Shown: positions 26,591 to 35,306 of the stretch, in pieces
How positions within the stretch are numbered: position 1 is the stretch's first letter
Layout of the letters: each line of letters starts with the position of its first letter
Assembly: GCF_009711165.2 (NCBI RefSeq)
Contig: NZ_WMID02000002.1
Location: 310,001 to 374,000, forward strand
DNA from: Flavobacterium sp. MC2016-06
Lineage (GTDB): Bacteria > Bacteroidota > Bacteroidia > Flavobacteriales > Flavobacteriaceae
Length of the DNA: 64,000 bases
Direction of reading: 5' to 3'
Program-made: the position numbers and the translations under genes
Notes under the pieces: generated by a model
The model's input: only the letters and a program-made list of their open reading frames with translations
Told to the model about the DNA's origin: nothing
Databases searched by the model: none

Positions 26591-27265
26591 ATGAATATTT
26601 TAATTGTTGAAGATAATAAAGAACTGGCTGTCGAAGTGTACGATTTCTTGTGCAATGGCGGTTATGTGTGTAAAATTGCGCACAATTGTGCCGATGCTTT
26701 AGAAGAAGTAAACAGTAACGATTATGATGCAATGCTGCTAGATCTTGGCCTGCCAGACGGCGATGGTTTTGAGATTTTAAAAGCGGTTCGTAAAACCAAA
26801 TCTAAAATGGCTGTTATTGTAATTACGGCTCGCGGCGAATTGGACGACAGAATTAATGGGCTGCATCTTGGTGCCGATGATTATTTGACAAAACCATTTG
26901 CTTTGACTGAATTAAGCGCACGATTGTTTGCCGTAATTCGCAGAATGCACGGTTATACGATGAATGATTTAATGGTACACGGTTTTTGTCTGCAATTGCA
27001 GGATTATAAAGTGAGTTACGATGAAATTCCGATTAATTTAACGAAAAAGGAATTTGATATTTTTCAATATTTGGTACTCAATAAAAATCGTGTTATTACA
27101 AGATTACAGCTTACAGAACATATTTGGGGAGATATTCTGGAAGTAAATTCAGATTCAAATTTTATAGATGTACACGTTAGAAATCTCCGAAAAAAATTAG
27201 ATAAACATACCGACATCAGCTGGTTTGAAACCGTGCGAAATGTAGGGTATCGTATTAACGCTTAA
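26591..27265 (+). CDS. OmpR/PhoB-family response regulator
   Basis: The 224-residue regulator has a receiver domain with acidic residues EDN near the start, the phospho-acceptor Asp51 (MLLDLGLPDGDGF), the Thr/Lys pair (VITARGE, YLTKPF), and a C-terminal winged helix (INLTKKEFDIFQYLVLNKNRVITRLQLTEHIWG, then FIDVHVRNLRKKLD) as in PhoB. The kinase gene follows after 12 bp. The tandem TCTTCA repeats in front of the two flanking small-protein genes are the best candidate binding sites. Confidence 0.96.
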   Translation: MNILIVEDNKELAVEVYDFLCNGGYVCKIAHNCADALEEVNSNDYDAMLLDLGLPDGDGFEILKAVRKTKSKMAVIVITARGELDDRINGLHLGADDYLTKPFALTELSARLFAVIRRMHGYTMNDLMVHGFCLQLQDYKVSYDEIPINLTKKEFDIFQYLVLNKNRVITRLQLTEHIWGDILEVNSDSNFIDVHVRNLRKKLDKHTDISWFETVRNVGYRINA

Positions 27266-27277
27266 AAAGAAATTCCT

Positions 27278-28615
27278 TTGAAGATAAAACACCAATTGGC
27301 TATATTTAATGCATTATCTAGGTTACTGCTAATCTTTATTTTGTGGCTGATGCTGCCGATTTTGGTAGAAAAAGTGGTTTATAGACATATCAATAACAGT
27401 TTATTAGAAAAGCAGAAAAAATTTATTGATCATTTGAATAAGGATGAAATAAATGATTTTATTCAAAACACTGCCGATTCTACAGATACTTATTCACAGT
27501 TTTCTACTTTACACAGTGAGTATTTGGTGCTTTCTAGAGCAGCGAAAAATCCCAATCAGAAAAAAACAACTTTTACTAACGATTATAGAGTTATAGAAGG
27601 TGAAGACAATGAGTACCGAATTTTACAGCATCATTTTACCTACGAAAATGAAGATTATCAGCTGGAAATAGGGAGTAGTCTCAGCGAAATAAAAGACTTG
27701 ACTTTTATTATTCGCTTTTTTATCATCATTGTTTTTGTAATCATACTTTTAATTACTTTTCTGGCGGATACTTTTTATATTGAATATCTGCTTAAACCTT
27801 TTTATAAAATTATCGATACCAAAATTAGGCGTGTTAATGAGCCGGAAGCTTTTGATCATACTCCGATAAAAGCAGCGTCGCGAGATTTTAGAGAGCTTGA
27901 CTTTGTTTTAAATCAGATGATGGATCGTATTGCAGAACTTTTTAAGAAAGAAAAACAATTTATTTCTAATGTTTCGCATGAACTTCTTACGCCAATTGCG
28001 CTTCTTAAAAACAAGTTCGAAAATTTACTTCAGAATGATTCTTTAGATGATAATGCGGTAGATAAAATTGCAGGTTCGCTTAGAACTCTAGATATGCTAA
28101 AAAAAATCATCAATAACCTGCTGTTAATTTCTAGAATAGAGAACAATCAATACACAACTGATGAAGAAATTCATTTTGGTGAAATCATAACCGATATGCA
28201 GGAAGATCTTCAGGATAGAATTGAAGATAAAGAGATTAATTTTTCGAATACAATGCAGCATGATTTTAGTTTTAAAGGAAATAAAACGCTAATTCATATT
28301 CTGATTTACAACCTGATTACAAATGCCATTAAATACAATAAGAAAAAAGGAGAAATTATAGTTTCTGATGGGTTCTTAAACAATCAGTATTTTATCTCTA
28401 TTGCAGATTCTGGTATTGGAATGGATGCATCTCAGATCGAAAAAGTATTTAATAGGTTTACTAGAATTAATTCAGATCAGGACGGGCAGGGTTTAGGGCT
28501 TGCTATTGCTAAGGGTATTGCTTCTTTTCATCATATAGAAATTAAGGTTACGTCGGTAATTAATGAAGGTACAGCCTTTGTATTAATGCTTCCAGAAGTC
28601 GTAAAACTTAATTAA
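27278..28615 (+). CDS. Sensor histidine kinase partner of the OmpR-type regulator
   Basis: The 445-residue kinase starts at a TTG (27278-27280); no in-frame ATG lies before the first membrane helix (residues 10-30). A short periplasmic domain of about 110 residues and a second helix (144-165) lead to the H-box KQFISNVSHELLTPIALLKNKFE with His234, then N-box (NLITNAIKYNKKKGEI), G-boxes (ADSGIGMDASQI, GQGLGLAIAKGI). Cognate regulator gene is 12 bp upstream. The signal is unknown; linkage to the small exported proteins suggests an envelope or ionic cue (inference). Confidence 0.94.
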   Translation: MKIKHQLAIFNALSRLLLIFILWLMLPILVEKVVYRHINNSLLEKQKKFIDHLNKDEINDFIQNTADSTDTYSQFSTLHSEYLVLSRAAKNPNQKKTTFTNDYRVIEGEDNEYRILQHHFTYENEDYQLEIGSSLSEIKDLTFIIRFFIIIVFVIILLITFLADTFYIEYLLKPFYKIIDTKIRRVNEPEAFDHTPIKAASRDFRELDFVLNQMMDRIAELFKKEKQFISNVSHELLTPIALLKNKFENLLQNDSLDDNAVDKIAGSLRTLDMLKKIINNLLLISRIENNQYTTDEEIHFGEIITDMQEDLQDRIEDKEINFSNTMQHDFSFKGNKTLIHILIYNLITNAIKYNKKKGEIIVSDGFLNNQYFISIADSGIGMDASQIEKVFNRFTRINSDQDGQGLGLAIAKGIASFHHIEIKVTSVINEGTAFVLMLPEVVKLN

Positions 28616-28641
28616 AAGTTAATTTTTTTTAACACAACAAA

Positions 28642-28677
28642 TCTTCATTTAATCTTCATTTACTGATTATATCTTTG
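28642..28677 (+). promoter_or_regulatory. Operator and promoter of small exported protein gene 2
   Basis: TCTTCATTT (28642-28650) and TCTTCATTT (28653-28661) repeat with an 11-bp period, then 8 nt, then the -7 box TATCTTTG (28670-28677). Both spacings equal those at 26120-26155. Confidence 0.75.
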
Positions 28678-28723
28678 ACTTATAAATAATGAAATAATAA
28701 TAATCAATAAAAAAACTAAAGTC

Positions 28724-28912
28724 ATGAAAAAATTAGTAATGTTAGCAGTAGCAGTTCTAGGAACTACAGCAATGGTAAGCGCTCAAACAACTCCAGCTCA
28801 AGCAACTCCAGCAAAAGAAGCTAAAGCTCCTAAAAAAGACAAAAAAGCAGATAAAAAAGCTAAAAAAGCAGAAGCTAAACCAGAAATGGCTAAGCCAGAA
28901 GCTAAAAAATAA
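28724..28912 (+). CDS. Small exported Lys/Ala/Pro-rich protein 2
   Basis: A 62-residue protein: signal peptide KKLVMLAVAVLGTTAMVSA (cleavage near residue 20 before QTTPAQ), then a 42-residue mature part nearly made of Ala, Lys, Pro and Glu (ATPAKEAKAPKKDKKADKKA). It is paralogous to the 26198 gene: the signal peptides align through LAVLGT...MVSA, and the operator, promoter spacing and terminator also match. The pair encloses a two-component system, so feedback between peptide level and kinase is an attractive but untested idea. Confidence 0.82.
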   Translation: MKKLVMLAVAVLGTTAMVSAQTTPAQATPAKEAKAPKKDKKADKKAKKAEAKPEMAKPEAKK

Positions 28913-28993
28913 AAATCTAATACAGATTTTTGGTTTTTCATAAATTGATTGGTTTTGTTTATGAAAAAAGGTTACTAATGATAGTTTTATTAG

Positions 28994-29028
28994 AAAAAAA
29001 GGCTGGTAGAGAAATCTATCAGCTTTTT
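28994..29028 (+). terminator. Terminator after small protein gene 2
   Basis: GGCTGGTAGA pairs with TCTATCAGCT (G-U allowed) around GAAA, flanked by A and T runs; it matches the terminator at 26479-26509. Confidence 0.8.
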
Positions 29029-29108
29029 GTTATTAATTGAGTTAAATTTTTGATAATAAAAAGCTGTAGAATTTTCATTCTTTGTTACTTTGCTTAAAAC
29101 ATATACCA

Positions 29109-30344
29109 ATGATCCTTCGTTTTGTAATTCTTTGTGCTCTTTTTTTATTTATAGAGGTTTATTCCTATCAAGCTTTTCGAACTCTAATTAAATTAAGATG
29201 GGTTCTGGTTAGTTATCAAATTATAAGTTTACTGCTTTTAATTTTTATTATCTACTCTTTTACACAATTTGACCGTTCTGTTGGACAGACCAAGCAGACT
29301 ATGTTTACAATGGGTTTGCTGTTGTTAATCTATGTGCCTAAAATTGTAATAACATTAGTATTATTGGGCGAAGATGTTTTTAGACTTGGCGCTGGAGCAA
29401 TCAACTATTTTATAGATAATCCTACTAGTACAAGCGTTTTTCCTTCTAGACGTAAATTTATCAGTCAAATAGGTTTAGGACTTGCGGCAATTCCTTTTTT
29501 ATCTTTGATTTACGGAATTTTTGAAGGGAAATATAATTTTAAAGTAATCAAACAAACCGTGTTTTTTCCAGATCTTCCAGATGCTTTTGATGGTTTTAAA
29601 ATCACTCAAATTTCAGACGTTCACAGTGGTAGTTTTGACAATCCTGAAAAGATAAATTACGCTATTGATTTGATTAACGAGCAAGACGCAGATATGATTT
29701 TGTTTACAGGTGATATTGTAAATACACACGCAAAAGAAATGCATCCTTGGCTGGAAACTTTTAATAGAATAAAAAGCTACAAATACGGGAAGTTTTCTGT
29801 TTTAGGAAATCATGATTACGGCGAATATGTAACATGGCCTTCTGAAAAAGAGAAAGACGAGAATTTTCAAGCTATAAAAAAACTATACGGACAAATTGGG
29901 TTTACACTTTTGCTAAATGAGCATACTTACATTCAAAAAGGTGATGATAAAATCGCATTGATTGGTGTAGAAAACTGGGGACAGAATTTTAAAAAAGCAG
30001 GCGATCTTAATAAAGCCTCACAAAATGTAGCTCAAGACGATTTTAAAGTTTTAATGAGCCATGACCCGAGTCATTGGGAGTATGAAATCAAAAATCATCC
30101 TAAGAACTTTCATTTAACACTAGCAGGACATACACACGGAATGCAGTTTGGTATTGAAATTCCGGGATATTTTAAATGGAGTCTGGCGCAGTACATTTAC
30201 AAACAATGGGCTGGGTTGTACGAAAACGTTGGTCGTTACGTTTATGTTAACCGCGGGTTTGGTTTTCATGCCTATCCAGGTCGAGTAGGTATCATGCCCG
30301 AAATAACAGTGATTGAACTAAAAAAAGGCAACAATGTGGCTTAA
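29109..30344 (+). CDS. Membrane-bound metallophosphoesterase (YkuE/YaeI-like)
   Basis: From the ATG at 29109 the protein has 411 residues. Three to four membrane helices fill residues 1-100. A twin-arginine-like stretch (PSRRKFISQIGLGLAAIP) then precedes another hydrophobic segment, and the calcineurin-like domain follows with ITQISDVHSGSF, LFTGDIVNTHA, VLGNHDYGEY, MSHDPSHWEY and LAGHTHGMQFG, all metal-ligand motifs intact. Family members hydrolyse phosphoesters such as UDP-diacylglucosamine or phospholipids at the membrane; substrate here unknown. A start at TTG 29082 was not chosen because ATG 29109 begins the hydrophobic signal. Confidence 0.9.
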   Translation: MILRFVILCALFLFIEVYSYQAFRTLIKLRWVLVSYQIISLLLLIFIIYSFTQFDRSVGQTKQTMFTMGLLLLIYVPKIVITLVLLGEDVFRLGAGAINYFIDNPTSTSVFPSRRKFISQIGLGLAAIPFLSLIYGIFEGKYNFKVIKQTVFFPDLPDAFDGFKITQISDVHSGSFDNPEKINYAIDLINEQDADMILFTGDIVNTHAKEMHPWLETFNRIKSYKYGKFSVLGNHDYGEYVTWPSEKEKDENFQAIKKLYGQIGFTLLLNEHTYIQKGDDKIALIGVENWGQNFKKAGDLNKASQNVAQDDFKVLMSHDPSHWEYEIKNHPKNFHLTLAGHTHGMQFGIEIPGYFKWSLAQYIYKQWAGLYENVGRYVYVNRGFGFHAYPGRVGIMPEITVIELKKGNNVA

Positions 30345-30417
30345 TTCGTTAAAAATGCTACATTTGTAGAATGTTTATCTCTTTTTAGTAGATTAAAAAA
30401 ATTAAATTTTTGGTTTT

Positions 30418-30720
30418 ATGTCAAAATTTGGAGAACTAATAAATGCTCAAGTCCCTGTGTTAATTGATTTTTACACAGATTGGAATGAATCGTCAGTTTC
30501 TATGCACCCTGTAATTAAGGATGTTGCGGCTGCACTTGGTGATAAAGCCAAAGTAATCAAAATTGATGTAGATAAAAATCAAGAACTGGCCGAAGCACTA
30601 CGTATAAAAGGACTTCCGACGTTAATGATCTATAAAGAGGGTCAAATGATTTGGAGGCAGTCGGGCGAACTTGATGCAAATACAATTATCGGAATTGTTC
30701 AAGAACAATTCAATATGTAA
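30418..30720 (+). CDS. Thioredoxin-fold protein without the active-site cysteines
   Basis: The 100-residue protein follows thioredoxin along its whole length: VLIDFYTDW, VKDVAAALGDKAKVIKIDVDKNQELAEALRIKGLPTLMIYKEG and a C-terminal helix. The catalytic WCGPC is replaced by WNESS (about residues 22-26), and no cysteine remains in the protein. The cis-Pro (GLPT) is kept. It cannot do dithiol redox chemistry, so binding, chaperone or regulatory function is more likely. It follows the phosphoesterase gene by 73 bp and may be co-transcribed. Confidence 0.9.
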   Translation: MSKFGELINAQVPVLIDFYTDWNESSVSMHPVIKDVAAALGDKAKVIKIDVDKNQELAEALRIKGLPTLMIYKEGQMIWRQSGELDANTIIGIVQEQFNM

Positions 30721-30745
30721 TACTACTTCTTAGTGTTGATGTTGT

Positions 30746-31387
30746 TTAGTGAATAATGTCAAACTTATATCCATTTTCTTTTAAAAAATGCAAAGTTTTA
30801 GGCAGGGCGAATTTTAAATTCGGCGATGCTTTTACACTGTCATGGAATACAATTACACTGCCTGATTTTACGTTTTTAGTAACGTTTTCAAGGCATTTTT
30901 CTGGTGTAATAGATTGATCGAAGTCTGCGCTTAAAACATCCCACATTACAATTTTGTAGCCTAATTTTCGTAGAATTTTAGACTGCGCTTTTTTGATTTT
31001 CCCATAAGGAGGACGAAATAGTAAACGATCGCATGTTTTTTCCTGCTCTTTTAGTATATGAGCGCAGTTCTTCACGTTTTCGATATAATCGTTCGTATGG
31101 ATTTTCCATCCGTTTACGTGATTCATTGTATGGTTTCCTATAGAGTGACCATCAGTAATCAACTTCTCAAATAGCGCTAAATTGGCTTTTATGTTTTTGC
31201 CAATGCAGAAAAAAGTAGCTTTAGCATCAAACTTTTTCAATTCAGATAAAACCCAGTCTGTAATCTCTGGAGTTGGGCCGTCATCAAACGTTAAGTATAT
31301 CTTCTTTTCATTGTTAGGAATGTCCCAGCAATATTTAGAAAATACCCTTTTTATGAATGAATTTGTTTTTACCCAATAAAAGCCCAT
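30746..31387 (-). CDS. Polysaccharide deacetylase family protein (NodB domain)
   Basis: The 213-residue enzyme shows all NodB motifs in order: LTFDDGPTPE (catalytic Asp), HSIGNHTMNH (metal His pair), LFRPPYGK, IVMWDVLSADFD, and SVIVFHDS. It should remove acetyl groups from N-acetyl sugars in peptidoglycan or another polysaccharide. There is no strong signal peptide, although the N terminus (GFYWVKTNSFIKRVF) may anchor it. It is convergent with the thioredoxin-like gene and separated by 25 bp. Confidence 0.92.
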   Translation of the reverse strand: MGFYWVKTNSFIKRVFSKYCWDIPNNEKKIYLTFDDGPTPEITDWVLSELKKFDAKATFFCIGKNIKANLALFEKLITDGHSIGNHTMNHVNGWKIHTNDYIENVKNCAHILKEQEKTCDRLLFRPPYGKIKKAQSKILRKLGYKIVMWDVLSADFDQSITPEKCLENVTKNVKSGSVIVFHDSVKASPNLKFALPKTLHFLKENGYKFDIIH

Positions 31388-31420
31388 TGTGAAATTATTT
31401 AGAGATACGTAAAATTAAAA

Positions 31421-31452
31421 AATGCAGCGCTATTTATCAAACAGCGCTGCAT
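31421..31452. terminator. Terminator of the DUF2723 gene
   Basis: AATGCAGCGCT pairs with AGCGCTGCATT, flanked by A and T runs; functions for the minus-strand DUF2723 message. Confidence 0.85.
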
Positions 31453-31479
31453 TTTTTTAATTACTAAATTTTTCGTATA

Positions 31480-34400
31480 TTATTCTTTTTCTCTTCCAAA
31501 ACGTTCAAAGATATTGACATAAGTATTAAATGTTACTTTATGTTTTTCGTAGAAAGCCTTGTCTTTATTACGCTGCATAACCTGCAGTAAACTTCTGTAA
31601 CGTTCGATATCAGTGATAATATCCATTGCTAAATCAGTTTGGTCAGAAGGAGATAAAGTCCTGTAATAATCAAGATCTTCTTTGTATTTCTGAACCAGTT
31701 TATTTAATAAATCCTGTGCTTTTGCAGTTTCACCAACTTTATAATAACCATTTGTAAATGGTTCAACTAAAGAATAATAACCAAATTTGTCTAAAGGCAT
31801 TTTTGTCATTGCCAAATTAATTACATTTTTGGCTTTCTCTATTTTACCTTCAGCAATAAGCTGATCCATTAAACGAGATAAATTAGTACGATAGGTAATA
31901 CTGTTTCTTCTAGTTTCAGGATCATGATATATTTTATCGCTGTCACTGTTACCCCAATCCCATTTCATTACAATATTGTATGTTTTATCAGCATCAATTT
32001 GTCCCATATCCATAGGTCCTCCATCTTTAGAAGGTACATTTTTAATAGGAACCAATTTATACACCATACCATCTAATTGAAGATAGTTTTTCATCCATAA
32101 ATAATCTTCATCATCAAAAGCACCACCACTAAAATAGATAGGTCTTTTCCAATTATTATTAGCTAAGATGTCAAGCATCATCAAACGATTTTTGTAAAGC
32201 GCACCACCTTTAATGTCGATGTCTATGTATGGTACAATAGAATCGTTGTATTTAGGATCAACAACTTTGTTTTTGATTATGACATTTTTATCAACGTTGA
32301 CTCTGATTTTATTGGTTGGATAAAAGTGGATTGTCTGCCCGTTTTGTAAACCTACAGTCGATTTTGGATTTTTAATAAATTGAATAAAATCAGTAATATT
32401 CCAACGTGTTTCTATTTTTGGAATATAAGCCACATAATCTCTATTATCTCCCACATATTCATCATGTGTAAAAGAAATAGGCAATGGGTTAGATTCGTAA
32501 GCCTTAGCTTTCATTTGATCGATATACCAATCTGTCATAAATAAGCTGGTATTTACGATTTTAACATCTGTTCTAAAATGTTCAATTTCTTGAGCATACC
32601 AGAGTGGGAACGTATCATTATCTCCAATCGTAAATAAAATAGCATCTTTGTCACAAGAGCTTAAGTACGCTTTTGCCATTGCAACAGCAGTATATCTGCC
32701 AGATCTATCGTGATCATCCCAGTTTTGAGAAGCCATTAAAACAGGAGCTGCTAACAAACTTCCGGCAATAAGAATTGGTCCTGCAATTTTAGGAGCGACA
32801 TATTTTTGAAGGCTTTCATATAAAGAATATACTCCAAAGCCAATCCAGATAGCAAAGACATAAAAAGAGCCAACAAGTGCATAATCTCTTTCACGAGGCT
32901 CAAAAGGTCTCTCATTTAAGTAGATTTTTAGGGCAATACCCGTAAAAAGGAATAAAGCTAATAGAACATAAAAACTTTTTAGATCTTTATTAGCATGATA
33001 CATTATTCCAATTAAACCTAAAATAAAAGGCAGGAAGAAATAAACGTTACGTCCTTTATTGTTTAAAACATCAGAAGGTAACTTGTCTTGAGAACCTAAG
33101 TGTGCCGAATCAAGAGCTTTAATACCGCTGATCCAGTTTCCGTCTAAATTATCGTATTTTCCTTGGTTATCACTCTGACGTCCAACAAAATTCCACATCA
33201 AATATCTCCAGTACATATATCCAAATTGATATTCGAACATAAAGCTGAAATTATCCGCAGTAGTTGGTTTTTCAATAATTAAATAATCTTTATAACTATT
33301 TAAGAATTTAACATAACCTTCGTTGTCAATTTGTTTTTGAGCATAAGCCTGTCTGAATTCAGAAACAGTTTTTTCTACTTCATTACGCAATTGAGCAGTC
33401 GCTTTATTGTATTCTTCCTCGCTTAATTGGCTGGCATCAATTCCGTATTTAGAAAGGTCATCTTCATAATTATAATCAGGATTTATTCTAAATTTTGGAG
33501 GATGTGTAAAACTAATATAGTTTTGAATGTGTCCTGTTTCGGTACTCCACATTCTAGGCAGAATCGTTTTTTGATTGTCATCAGTATTCTGCTCTGCATT
33601 TTTATAATTATTGGTAATAATATATTTACCTGTTTTATAATCTCTTTCGTAGTTAGGTGCTTTATCCAAGTAAGGATTTTTTGCATCTAAACCAGCAAAA
33701 ACCTCAGTATATTGAGGGCCGTAAAACAAAGGATTTACACCATATTGTTCACGATTGTAATACGCTAAAACCTCTGCAGCATCTGATGGTTTGTTTTCGT
33801 TGATGACCGTATTAGCGTTAGCACGTACAGGAAGCATCATCCAAGTAGAGAAACCAATGAAAATAAATAAAATACAAAGAATGATAGTATTGTAGAATAT
33901 TAGACCTTTTTGTCTCGTAAATTTTAATCCAAAATAGAAGAAAGCGATAAGCAATAAAGTAACAAAAATGGTACCCGAGTCAAAAGGCATTCCCATGCTG
34001 TTTACCATAAAAACCTCCGTCTTTCCGAAGAAAGCCATCGTTAAAGGTAAAAGTAATTTGAAAATGAATAACAAAATTCCGATTACGACAGCATTAGCAA
34101 TTAAAAAGTTTTTGATCGTAACTTTTTCATAGTGCTTAAAGTAATATAAAAATCCTATTGAAGGAATAGTTAACAAAGCCATGAAGTGAACTCCAAAAGA
34201 AAGTCCTACAACAAGCGAAATAATTAACAACCATTTGTTTCCTTTTGGCTTATCCATATCTTGCTCCCAGCGAAGTCCAAGCCAGAAAAGCAATGCAATT
34301 AATAAGGAAGCCATAGCATAAACCTCGGCTTCAACAGCATTAAACCAGAAACTGTCTGAGAAAGTATAGGCAAGAGCTCCAACAAAAGAACTTCCTAAAA

Positions 34401-34761
34401 TAACAATTGAATTATTTTGATCAATTTCTGCAAAACGAGCTACGATTTTTTTTAAAATCATAGACGAAGACCAAAACAAAAATAGAATAGTAAATGCGCT
34501 AGAGAAAACAGACATCATGTTTACCATTACTGCGACATGTTGAGCATCTATAGCAAACATGGCAAAAAATGCACCCATCATTTGAAATAAAGGAGCTCCA
34601 GGCGGATGGCCGACTTCTAGTTTGGCGGCTGTAGCGATATATTCGCCACAATCCCAAAAACTCATAGAAGGTTCAACAGTTAGTGTGTAAGTAATTAAAG
34701 CGATTGCAAATGCAAACCAACCAATAATTGTATTCCATTTATTGAAATTGAATTGTGCCAT
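31480..34761 (-). CDS. DUF2723 integral membrane protein (predicted GT-C type glycosyltransferase)
   Basis: The 1093-residue protein has an N-terminal membrane half with about 10-12 helices and the family signature TVEPSMSFWDCGEYIATAAKLEVGHPPGAPLF (residues about 28-59), where the acidic Asp/Glu pair before GHPPG resembles GT-C oligosaccharyl/mannosyltransferases. A second membrane cluster (about 570-700) and a soluble C-terminal region with TPR-like helices (AEGKIEKAKNVINLAMTKMPLDKFG) follow. The family is nearly restricted to Bacteroidetes and is thought to glycosylate exported proteins; the exact reaction here is inference. Confidence 0.88.
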   Translation of the reverse strand: MAQFNFNKWNTIIGWFAFAIALITYTLTVEPSMSFWDCGEYIATAAKLEVGHPPGAPLFQMMGAFFAMFAIDAQHVAVMVNMMSVFSSAFTILFLFWSSSMILKKIVARFAEIDQNNSIVILGSSFVGALAYTFSDSFWFNAVEAEVYAMASLLIALLFWLGLRWEQDMDKPKGNKWLLIISLVVGLSFGVHFMALLTIPSIGFLYYFKHYEKVTIKNFLIANAVVIGILLFIFKLLLPLTMAFFGKTEVFMVNSMGMPFDSGTIFVTLLLIAFFYFGLKFTRQKGLIFYNTIILCILFIFIGFSTWMMLPVRANANTVINENKPSDAAEVLAYYNREQYGVNPLFYGPQYTEVFAGLDAKNPYLDKAPNYERDYKTGKYIITNNYKNAEQNTDDNQKTILPRMWSTETGHIQNYISFTHPPKFRINPDYNYEDDLSKYGIDASQLSEEEYNKATAQLRNEVEKTVSEFRQAYAQKQIDNEGYVKFLNSYKDYLIIEKPTTADNFSFMFEYQFGYMYWRYLMWNFVGRQSDNQGKYDNLDGNWISGIKALDSAHLGSQDKLPSDVLNNKGRNVYFFLPFILGLIGIMYHANKDLKSFYVLLALFLFTGIALKIYLNERPFEPRERDYALVGSFYVFAIWIGFGVYSLYESLQKYVAPKIAGPILIAGSLLAAPVLMASQNWDDHDRSGRYTAVAMAKAYLSSCDKDAILFTIGDNDTFPLWYAQEIEHFRTDVKIVNTSLFMTDWYIDQMKAKAYESNPLPISFTHDEYVGDNRDYVAYIPKIETRWNITDFIQFIKNPKSTVGLQNGQTIHFYPTNKIRVNVDKNVIIKNKVVDPKYNDSIVPYIDIDIKGGALYKNRLMMLDILANNNWKRPIYFSGGAFDDEDYLWMKNYLQLDGMVYKLVPIKNVPSKDGGPMDMGQIDADKTYNIVMKWDWGNSDSDKIYHDPETRRNSITYRTNLSRLMDQLIAEGKIEKAKNVINLAMTKMPLDKFGYYSLVEPFTNGYYKVGETAKAQDLLNKLVQKYKEDLDYYRTLSPSDQTDLAMDIITDIERYRSLLQVMQRNKDKAFYEKHKVTFNTYVNIFERFGREKE

Positions 34762-34955
34762 ATTTAGGTGTTATAATTTTGAATGTTTTCTATCCTACAA
34801 AGAAAATGTTTTTTTGCGTAAAGAATAGAGCATTAACAAAAAATTCTATAAAACTATTTGGTTAAAGTAATCTGTTGTTTGTGAAATACTTGTGTGAATA
34901 TTAGCGGTTTTTGATAGAGAAAAATAAAAAAAAATGATTTTTTTTGCTCAAAAAG

Positions 34956-34986
34956 TTTGCACAAACTAAATAAAGCTTTAAATTTG
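34956..34986 (+). promoter_or_regulatory. Promoter of tRNA-Gln copy 1
   Basis: TTTG (34956-34959), exactly 19 nt, TAAATTTG (34979-34986): full Bacteroidetes consensus, 20 nt before the tRNA 5' end. Confidence 0.85.
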
Positions 34987-35006
34987 CACTCGCTTAACAG
35001 CACTGC

Positions 35007-35077
35007 TGGTCTATGGTGTAATGGTAACACAACTGTTTTTGGTGCAGTCTTTCAAGGTTCGAGTCCTTGTAGACCAA
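35007..35077 (+). tRNA. tRNA-Gln (anticodon TTG), copy 1
   Basis: The 71-nt gene has acceptor arms TGGTCTA/TAGACCA, an ACTGT/GCAGT anticodon stem with loop TTTTGGT (anticodon TTG, reading CAA), and the T-arm AAGG-TTCGAGTC-CTT. CCA is not encoded. Confidence 0.95.
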
Positions 35078-35080
35078 CAT

Positions 35081-35106
35081 AAAAGCCTCTCAATCGAGAG
35101 GCTTTT
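35081..35106 (+). terminator. Terminator of tRNA-Gln copy 1
   Basis: AAAAGCCTCTC pairs with GAGAGGCTTTT around AATC, then a T-tract. Confidence 0.85.
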
Positions 35107-35132
35107 TTTATATAATAAAGTTTCTTAAAAAG

Positions 35133-35163
35133 TTTGCAGAAACTAAATAAAGTTTTAAATTTG
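35133..35163 (+). promoter_or_regulatory. Promoter of tRNA-Gln copy 2
   Basis: TTTG (35133-35136), 19 nt, TAAATTTG (35156-35163), the duplicated form of the first promoter. Confidence 0.85.
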
Positions 35164-35183
35164 CACTCGCTTAACAGCATTGC

Positions 35184-35254
35184 TGGTCTATGGTGTAATG
35201 GTAACACAACTGTTTTTGGTGCAGTCTTTCAAGGTTCGAGTCCTTGTAGACCAA
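35184..35254 (+). tRNA. tRNA-Gln (anticodon TTG), copy 2
   Basis: Identical over 71 nt to the copy at 35007; same anticodon loop TTTTGGT. Confidence 0.95.
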
Positions 35255-35257
35255 CAT

Positions 35258-35290
35258 AAAAAGCCTCTCTATTTGAGAGGCTTTTTTTTT
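35258..35290 (+). terminator. Terminator of tRNA-Gln copy 2
   Basis: AAAAAGCCTCTC pairs with GAGAGGCTTTTT, followed by a T-run. Confidence 0.85.
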
Positions 35291-35306
35291 GAAATACCAA
35301 TAGTAA

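Larger units (their letters stand above)
34948..35290 (+). repeat. Tandem duplication (177-bp period) of promoter, tRNA-Gln and terminator
   Basis: Two units, from AAAAAGTTTGCA through the terminator, are nearly identical: the tRNA parts have no differences, the upstream parts differ by a few bases, and the terminator loops vary. The period is 177 bp (35007 to 35184). Confidence 0.9.
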
